17,302 nt of DNA from an uncultured Clostridia bacterium (GTDB lineage Bacteria; Bacillota; Clostridia; Christensenellales; Aristaeellaceae). Of this stretch, positions 12,992 to 17,302 are shown one piece after another. The number at the start of each line of letters is the position of its first letter. Position 1 is the first letter of the stretch. The notes beneath the pieces are model-generated. The model had not been told where the DNA came from. It worked only from the letters and a program-made list of their open reading frames with translations, and did not search any database. The stretch is from NCBI GenBank assembly GCA_944363005.1, contig CALVTV010000197.1, forward strand, positions 1-17,302, in the 5' to 3' direction. Made by a program: the position numbers and the translations under genes.

Positions 12992-14077
12992 ATGAGCAAA
13001 CAGAGCAAAATCTATCAGGATATTGGCGGCCAGGCGGTTATGGAGGGCGTGATGATGCAAAACCCTGCCAACGGATCCGTCGCCATCGCCGTGCGCAGGC
13101 CGAGTGGGCGCATCGTGGTGACGTGTGAGCACCGGGAACCGCTCTCCAAGAAGCATCCGTGGATGGGATGGCCCATCATTCGCGGCTGCGTGAACATGGT
13201 TACGATGCTCGCCATGGGCATGAAGACGCTGGACAAGAGCACGCAGATGCTCGGCGTGATGGAAGAGGAGCCGAGCAAATTCGAGAAGTGGCTTTCCGAA
13301 AAGTTGGGCGCCAGCCTGGACAAAGTGGTCATGGCGGTGGCGATGGTGCTGGCGGTTTGCCTGAGCCTTCTGTTGTTTGTGGCTCTGCCTTCCGTGGCGG
13401 CGACGCTGGCGGGTTATGTGTTTGACAATCGCATCGTCATCAATTTGATTGCGGGCGTTGTGCGTATCGCTATTCTGATCGGTTATATGGCGGCGGTCGG
13501 GTTTGTGCCGGACATCAAGCGCGTGTTCATGTATCACGGCGCGGAGCACAAGACGGTCTATTGCAATGAGGCGGGTCTGGAATTGACGCCGGAAAATGCG
13601 CGCCAGTTTTCCTGCCTGCATCCGCGCTGCGGCACGGCCTTCCTGTTCCTGGTGATGATCATTTCCATTCTGATTGGCTCGGTTGCGGATCAGGTGATTT
13701 ACCTGCTCTTTGGCGTGGAAAAGCTCGGCTTCCTGCTGCGCTTTGGCCGTAGCCTGCTCATTTTGCCGGTGGTGACGGGCGTTTCCTACGAGGTGCTCAA
13801 AGGGTTGGCGCATGCCGGGGATCACGTCCTTGTGCGGGCGCTGCGTTGGCCGGGATTGATGCTTCAGCATCTGACGACCCGTGAACCGGATGACGCGATG
13901 CTTGAGGTCGCCATCGCCTCGATGAAGGCGGCCAAGGCGGGCGCGGAGCACTATCGCACCGGAATGGACAAGGGCGTATATGTCTACTCCGGCGATGAGG
14001 ACGTGGAGAAGAAGGCGGACAAGGGCGGCGAAACGGAAGCTGCCGGTCAGCAGGAAAAGGACGGGGCGACGGCGTGA
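12992..14077 (+). CDS. DUF1385 (YqhQ-type) membrane protein
   Basis: A 361-residue protein of the DUF1385 family. The diagnostic N-terminus GGQAVMEGVMMQ (about 12-23) is followed by a soluble part with WPIIRG, helices near 112-141, 148-172, 216-240 and 245-270, and the conserved loop YHGAEHKTVYCNEAG (181-195) with HPRCGT (210-215). The charged C-terminal tail (about 325-361, Lys/Glu/Asp/Gly-rich) is longer than the core needs. The biochemical role is unknown; in Clostridia the gene usually stands between rpmE and prmC, as here apart from the inserted XRE pair. ATG 12992 follows AAAGGGGT (12976-12983). The end overlaps prmC by four bases (GTGA). Confidence 0.9.
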   Translation: MSKQSKIYQDIGGQAVMEGVMMQNPANGSVAIAVRRPSGRIVVTCEHREPLSKKHPWMGWPIIRGCVNMVTMLAMGMKTLDKSTQMLGVMEEEPSKFEKWLSEKLGASLDKVVMAVAMVLAVCLSLLLFVALPSVAATLAGYVFDNRIVINLIAGVVRIAILIGYMAAVGFVPDIKRVFMYHGAEHKTVYCNEAGLELTPENARQFSCLHPRCGTAFLFLVMIISILIGSVADQVIYLLFGVEKLGFLLRFGRSLLILPVVTGVSYEVLKGLAHAGDHVLVRALRWPGLMLQHLTTREPDDAMLEVAIASMKAAKAGAEHYRTGMDKGVYVYSGDEDVEKKADKGGETEAAGQQEKDGATA

Positions 14078-14949
14078 CGATCAGGCAAACGCTTGCCGCG
14101 GCGGCGCGCAGGCTGGAAGCGGCTGGCGTACCCGATGCGCAATACGATGCACAGGCGATGCTGGCGCATGTGCTCGGCGAGGATATGCTGGGCATGCGCA
14201 TTGACGGAGGCCGCGAGGTGAGCGCCGAGGCGTTTGCGCGGTACGAGGCGATGCTCAGCCGGCGCGCGGTACGCGAGCCGATGCAGTATATTCTGGGGGA
14301 GACGAGCTTTATGGGGCTGGATTTTCGCGTGGGCCCCGGCGTGCTCATCCCCAGGCAGGATACGGAAATTCTCTGTGAGGAGGCGCTCAGGCGCCTGGGC
14401 ATCACAGGCGAGCGCGTGCTGGATATCGGCACGGGCTCCGGCGCGTTGGCAATTGCCATCGCGCTGTTTGCCGTTACGGCGCAGGTTACGGCCGTGGATG
14501 TCAGCGACCAGGCGCTCGATCTCGCGCAGCAGAACGCGCAGCGGCTAGGCGCCAATGTGCGCTTTTTAAAGAGCGACTGTTTTGACGCGGTGGCGCAGGA
14601 GCGGTTTGACATGATCGTCTCCAATCCGCCCTACATCAGCGGGGAAGAGATGAAGACGCTGATGCCCGAGGTGCGCATGGAGCCGGAACTGGCCCTCTAC
14701 GGCGGCGAAGACGGGCTTGCCTTTTACCGGCGTATCACAAGGGAAGCCGGGCGGCATCTGACGCCTGGCGGCTGGCTGCTGTTTGAAATCGGTTGGCAGC
14801 AGAAGGATGCGGTGGAGGCGCTGATGCGCGAGCACATCGGGGAGCCGTTCGCCCTGCGCGATTACGGCGGCAATTGGCGCGTGGTAGGCGCACAGCTCCG
14901 GGCGGATGAGGGCGCAAGAGGGGAGGATGCCCGTGCTGGAGAAACTTGA
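14074..14949 (+). CDS. prmC: Release factor glutamine methyltransferase PrmC
   Basis: SAM-dependent methyltransferase that N5-methylates the glutamine in the GGQ motif of release factors, raising termination efficiency. The 291-residue protein has an N-terminal helical release-factor-binding domain (about 1-75) and then a Rossmann fold with DIGTGSGALAIA (G119, G121, G123), AVDVSD, the catalytic NPPY at 184-187 (SNPPYIS), and GGEDGLAFYR. Its substrate, release factor 1, is encoded immediately downstream. The GTG start at 14074 overlaps the DUF1385 stop; the ribosome binding site is modest, so translational coupling is likely. The end overlaps prfA by 17 bases. The C-terminal tail (RADEGARGEDARAGET) is generated by sequence that also holds the prfA ribosome binding site and start. 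Confidence 0.95.
   Translation: MTIRQTLAAAARRLEAAGVPDAQYDAQAMLAHVLGEDMLGMRIDGGREVSAEAFARYEAMLSRRAVREPMQYILGETSFMGLDFRVGPGVLIPRQDTEILCEEALRRLGITGERVLDIGTGSGALAIAIALFAVTAQVTAVDVSDQALDLAQQNAQRLGANVRFLKSDCFDAVAQERFDMIVSNPPYISGEEMKTLMPEVRMEPELALYGGEDGLAFYRRITREAGRHLTPGGWLLFEIGWQQKDAVEALMREHIGEPFALRDYGGNWRVVGAQLRADEGARGEDARAGET
14920..14926 (+). promoter_or_regulatory. Ribosome binding site that decides the prfA start
   Basis: GGGGAGG lies six bases before GTG 14933 and directly abuts ATG 14927, which is too close. The start is therefore GTG 14933, giving MLEKLDWV. The site lies inside prmC. Confidence 0.75.
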
Positions 14950-16021
14950 TTGGGTGCATCCCCGGTTGGAGGAACTGGGGGCGCTGCTCAGCGATCCCCA
15001 GATTGTGCAGGATCAGGCGCGCTGGCGTGCGCTGATGCGCGAGCACAATCAACTGGAGCCGCTGGACGCGGCTGTGCGGCGTTATGACCAGATGCTTCGC
15101 GCGCGCGAAGAGGCCCTGGCCATGTTGAGCGAACCGGACATGGCGGAGATGGCGCGCGAGGAACTGACCCGCTTGCAGGAGGACATTCCCAAGACGGAAC
15201 GGGAAATCCAGATGCTGTTGTTGCCCAAAGATCCGGACGAGGAGAAAAACGTCGTCATGGAAATCCGTGGCGGCGCGGGCGGTGAGGAAGCGGCGCTCTT
15301 CGGGGCGATGCTCATGCGCATGTATACGCGCTATGCGGAGGGGCGTGGCTGGAAGGTTGAGATGATGGATGCCAACCTGACGGAACTGGGCGGCGTCAAG
15401 GAGGCTGTGTTCACCATCAACGGTGAGGGTGCGTTTGCGCGGCTGCGCTACGAGAGCGGCGTACATCGCGTGCAGCGCATTCCCGTCACGGAGAGCAACG
15501 GCAAGCGACAGACGTCCACGGCGACGGTTGCCGTGCTGCCGGAGGCGCAGGAGGTGGACGTGCAGATCGACCCGTCTGACCTGCGCATTGACGTTTACCG
15601 TGCCAGCGGGCACGGCGGACAGTATATCAACAAGACGGACAGCGCCGTGCGCATCACGCATTTGCCGACGGGGCTGGTGGTGACCTGTCAGGACGAGAAG
15701 AGCCAGCTCAAGAACCGGGAAAAGGCGATGCGCGTGTTGCGGGCCAGGCTATATGAAAAACTCAGGAGCGAGAACGACGAGGCCTATGCTGAGAGACGGC
15801 GCGATCAGGTGGGCACAGGCGACCGCAGCGAGCGAATTCGCACCTATAACTTCAACGAAGGGCGCATCACCGATCACCGCATCGGCAAAACGGTATACAA
15901 CGTCGAGGCGTTTGTGGACGGCGATATGGACGAAATCCTGGACGCGCTGATCTTTGAGGATCAGCAGCGGCGGCTGCGCGCGTTGGGGACGACGGGAAGG
16001 ACAGAAGGGGAAACGCGATGA
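14933..16021 (+). CDS. prfA: Peptide chain release factor 1 (RF1)
   Basis: RF1 recognises UAA and UAG and triggers peptide release. From GTG 14933 the product has 362 residues, the usual size, beginning MLEKLDWVHPRLEELGALLSDP as in other RF1 proteins. The codon-recognition motif is PVT (184-186, in RIPVTESNG), a PxT form typical of RF1 and not the SPF of RF2. The catalytic GGQ is at 228-230 in SGHGGQYINKTDS; many relatives have Ala before GGQ and His-Val after it, but GGQ itself is intact. The C-terminus contains the expected RSERIRTYNFNEGRITDHRI. PrmC, encoded just upstream, methylates Q230. The stop overlaps the sua5 start (ATGA). Confidence 0.96.
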   Translation: MLEKLDWVHPRLEELGALLSDPQIVQDQARWRALMREHNQLEPLDAAVRRYDQMLRAREEALAMLSEPDMAEMAREELTRLQEDIPKTEREIQMLLLPKDPDEEKNVVMEIRGGAGGEEAALFGAMLMRMYTRYAEGRGWKVEMMDANLTELGGVKEAVFTINGEGAFARLRYESGVHRVQRIPVTESNGKRQTSTATVAVLPEAQEVDVQIDPSDLRIDVYRASGHGGQYINKTDSAVRITHLPTGLVVTCQDEKSQLKNREKAMRVLRARLYEKLRSENDEAYAERRRDQVGTGDRSERIRTYNFNEGRITDHRIGKTVYNVEAFVDGDMDEILDALIFEDQQRRLRALGTTGRTEGETR

Positions 16022-17049
16022 AAACACAGGTTTTGCCGGTCACGGAATCATCCCTTGCGATGGCGGCAAAGATCATAAACGATGGCGGACTCGTCGGCAT
16101 GCCCACGGAGACGGTCTATGGGCTGGCGGCCAATGCGCTCAATGCGCAGGCGGCGCTTCGGGTGTTCGAGGCGAAGGGGCGCCCGGCGGACAACCCGCTG
16201 ATCGTGCACGCCGCGGAGGTGGAGGAGATTCCGCCGCTCGTGCGGGCGATTCCGGAGGCGGCGCGGAGGTTGATGGACGCCTTTTGGCCCGGGCCGATGA
16301 CGCTGATTTTGCCCAAAGCGGACTGCATTCCGAAGGAAGTGAGCGCCGGGCTTGACACGGTGGGCATTCGCCTGCCCAAGAGCAGAGCGGCGCGGGCGCT
16401 CATCCGCGCGGCGGGTTGTCCAATTGCGGCGCCCAGCGGCAACCGCAGCGGCAGGCCCAGCCCGACGACCGCCCAGCACATGCTCGAGGACATGGACGGA
16501 CGCATCCCGCTGATTTTGGACGATGGTCCCTGTGAGGTGGGCGTGGAGTCGAGCGTCATCGACGCGACGGGCGAGGTGCCGGTCATCCTGCGTCCGGGCG
16601 GAATCACGCCGGAGATGGTGCAGGCCGTGCTCGGGCGGGTGAGCGTGGATGAACACGTGATGAGCCCGCTTGCGGAAGGCGATGTCGCGCGCTCGCCTGG
16701 CATGAAGTACCGGCACTACGCGCCCAAGGCCAAGACGGTCATCTTCGAGGGGGAACGCGATCGGGTGATTGCGGCCATCTGCGCGCGCTATGACGCGGCG
16801 ACGGCTGCCGGGGAGCGCGTGGCGATTCTCGGGTTTGACGAGCACGACTTTGGCGGGCGCACGCGCATCAGCCTGGGGCACGCGGGGCACCCACAGGACG
16901 CGGCGGCGCGGCTCTTTGCTGCCCTGCGCGAGCTGGATGAGCGCGGGGAGACGCTTGCGCTGTGCGAGGCCGTGGATACGGCGGGCATTGGCCTGGCCGT
17001 CATGAACCGCATGGGCCGCGCGGCTGCGTTTGACATTGAACACGTATGA
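16018..17049 (+). CDS. L-threonylcarbamoyladenylate synthase (Sua5/YwlC type)
   Basis: The enzyme makes threonylcarbamoyl-AMP from threonine, bicarbonate and ATP, the first step of t6A formation at position 37 of tRNAs reading ANN codons. The 343-residue protein has the long Sua5 architecture. A YrdC domain (about 9-205) carries PTETVYGLAANA, KGRPADNPLIVH, DTVGIRLPK and APSGNRSGRPSPT. The conserved linker SPGMKYRHYAPKAK follows (226-239), then a C-terminal Sua5 domain (about 240-343). The linker gates the active site in known structures. ATG 16018 overlaps the prfA stop, with AAGGGG upstream as ribosome binding site. Pairing with prfA and prmC is a common translation-operon layout. The gene overlaps the DNA glycosylase gene by four bases. 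Confidence 0.95.
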   Translation: MKTQVLPVTESSLAMAAKIINDGGLVGMPTETVYGLAANALNAQAALRVFEAKGRPADNPLIVHAAEVEEIPPLVRAIPEAARRLMDAFWPGPMTLILPKADCIPKEVSAGLDTVGIRLPKSRAARALIRAAGCPIAAPSGNRSGRPSPTTAQHMLEDMDGRIPLILDDGPCEVGVESSVIDATGEVPVILRPGGITPEMVQAVLGRVSVDEHVMSPLAEGDVARSPGMKYRHYAPKAKTVIFEGERDRVIAAICARYDAATAAGERVAILGFDEHDFGGRTRISLGHAGHPQDAAARLFAALRELDERGETLALCEAVDTAGIGLAVMNRMGRAAAFDIEHV

Positions 17050-17302
17050 TTTGCAGAAGTTTTGAACCGGTGTTTGCGCCGGATGCGCGGGTGATGATCG
17101 TCGGCTCCATGCCCAGCGTCAAATCGCTTGCGGATGCGCAGTATTATGCGCATCCGCGCAATGCATTCTGGCCGATCCTGTTTGACATTTGGGGCATTTT
17201 GCCGCATAATGATTACGAGCGGAAAAAGGCCATGCTGCGCGAACACGGCGTTGCGCTTTGGGACGCGGCGGCCTGCTGCGAGCGGGAGGGCAGTCTGGAC
17301 AG
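17046..17302 (+). CDS. DNA-deoxyinosine glycosylase (3' truncated by window)
   Basis: The first 85 codons of a uracil-DNA-glycosylase-superfamily protein resembling DNA-deoxyinosine glycosylases (Mug-like), which excise hypoxanthine from DNA after adenine deamination. Visible motifs are VMIVGSMPSVKSLADAQYYAHPRNAFWPIL, with GSMPS in the active-site loop and HPRN-FW as the family's substrate-pocket segment. The frame is open to the window edge; the missing part should hold the second catalytic motif. ATG 17046 overlaps the sua5 stop (ATGA), so it belongs to the same operon. A repair enzyme in a translation operon is probably a matter of co-expression; any functional tie is unknown. Confidence 0.85.
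   Translation, partial: MICRSFEPVFAPDARVMIVGSMPSVKSLADAQYYAHPRNAFWPILFDIWGILPHNDYERKKAMLREHGVALWDAAACCEREGSLD

Noticed and set aside
12164..13951. 595-codon open frame on the minus strand
   Set aside because: It runs opposite the XRE, membrane protein and DUF1385 genes and crosses the perfect promoter; the His/Arg/Gln-rich translation is typical of a shadow frame.

Overview
The window looks like chromosomal core DNA from a GC-rich, spore-forming member of the Clostridia (Bacillota). The evidence is an uninterrupted gene for the mother-cell sporulation sigma factor SigK, a YhcN/YlaJ-type spore lipoprotein, two SH3b-VanW proteins, the efp plus CD1247-type zinc-ribbon pair, strong AAGGAGG-type ribosome binding sites, frequent GTG/TTG starts, and the gene order rpmE, DUF1385 (YqhQ), prmC, prfA, sua5. 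The genus cannot be fixed from sequence reading alone; base composition and these families would suit a Christensenellales-like lineage. No mobile element, CRISPR array, tRNA or rRNA was seen.

Layout, left to right. Positions 1-102 hold the last 33 codons of an unrecognised gene, followed by a 329-base gap with three hairpins, the last one terminator-like. sigK (432-1208), efp (1331-1888) and a CD1247-like acidic zinc-ribbon gene (1920-2345) follow. Next come two secreted SH3b-VanW paralogues (2453-3907 and 3907-4902) directly coupled to surE (4906-5646). A strong terminator then overlaps the promoter of an RpiR/MurR-type regulator (5764-6630), which overlaps an HI0933-type flavoprotein (6593-7867). 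A nucleoside kinase lacking the usual N-terminal TGS domain (7952-9424) closes this half and ends at a strong hairpin terminator, facing the only minus-strand gene, the spore lipoprotein (9615-10148).

The right half is translation-centred. rho (10440-11864) has a leader able to form several competing hairpins. rpmE (11923-12120) has its own good promoter inside the end of rho and a textbook terminator. A perfect sigma-A promoter (TTGACA, 17 bases, TATAAT) at 12237-12265 then heads a tightly packed seven-gene run: a small XRE regulator, a four-helix membrane protein, DUF1385, PrmC, release factor 1, Sua5 and a DNA-deoxyinosine glycosylase cut by the window edge. Its junctions overlap by 4 or 17 bases, apart from one 27-base gap.

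Functionally, PrmC methylates the GGQ glutamine of the release factor encoded next to it, Sua5 supplies the t6A tRNA modification, EF-P relieves polyproline stalling and L31 is a ribosomal protein. The least described parts are the XRE/membrane-protein pair that appears to drive the release-factor operon, the alternative RNA structures before rho and before the VanW pair, the hairpin array before sigK, and the TGS-less kinase. No clearly new multi-gene system (defence, secretion or biosynthesis) is visible.
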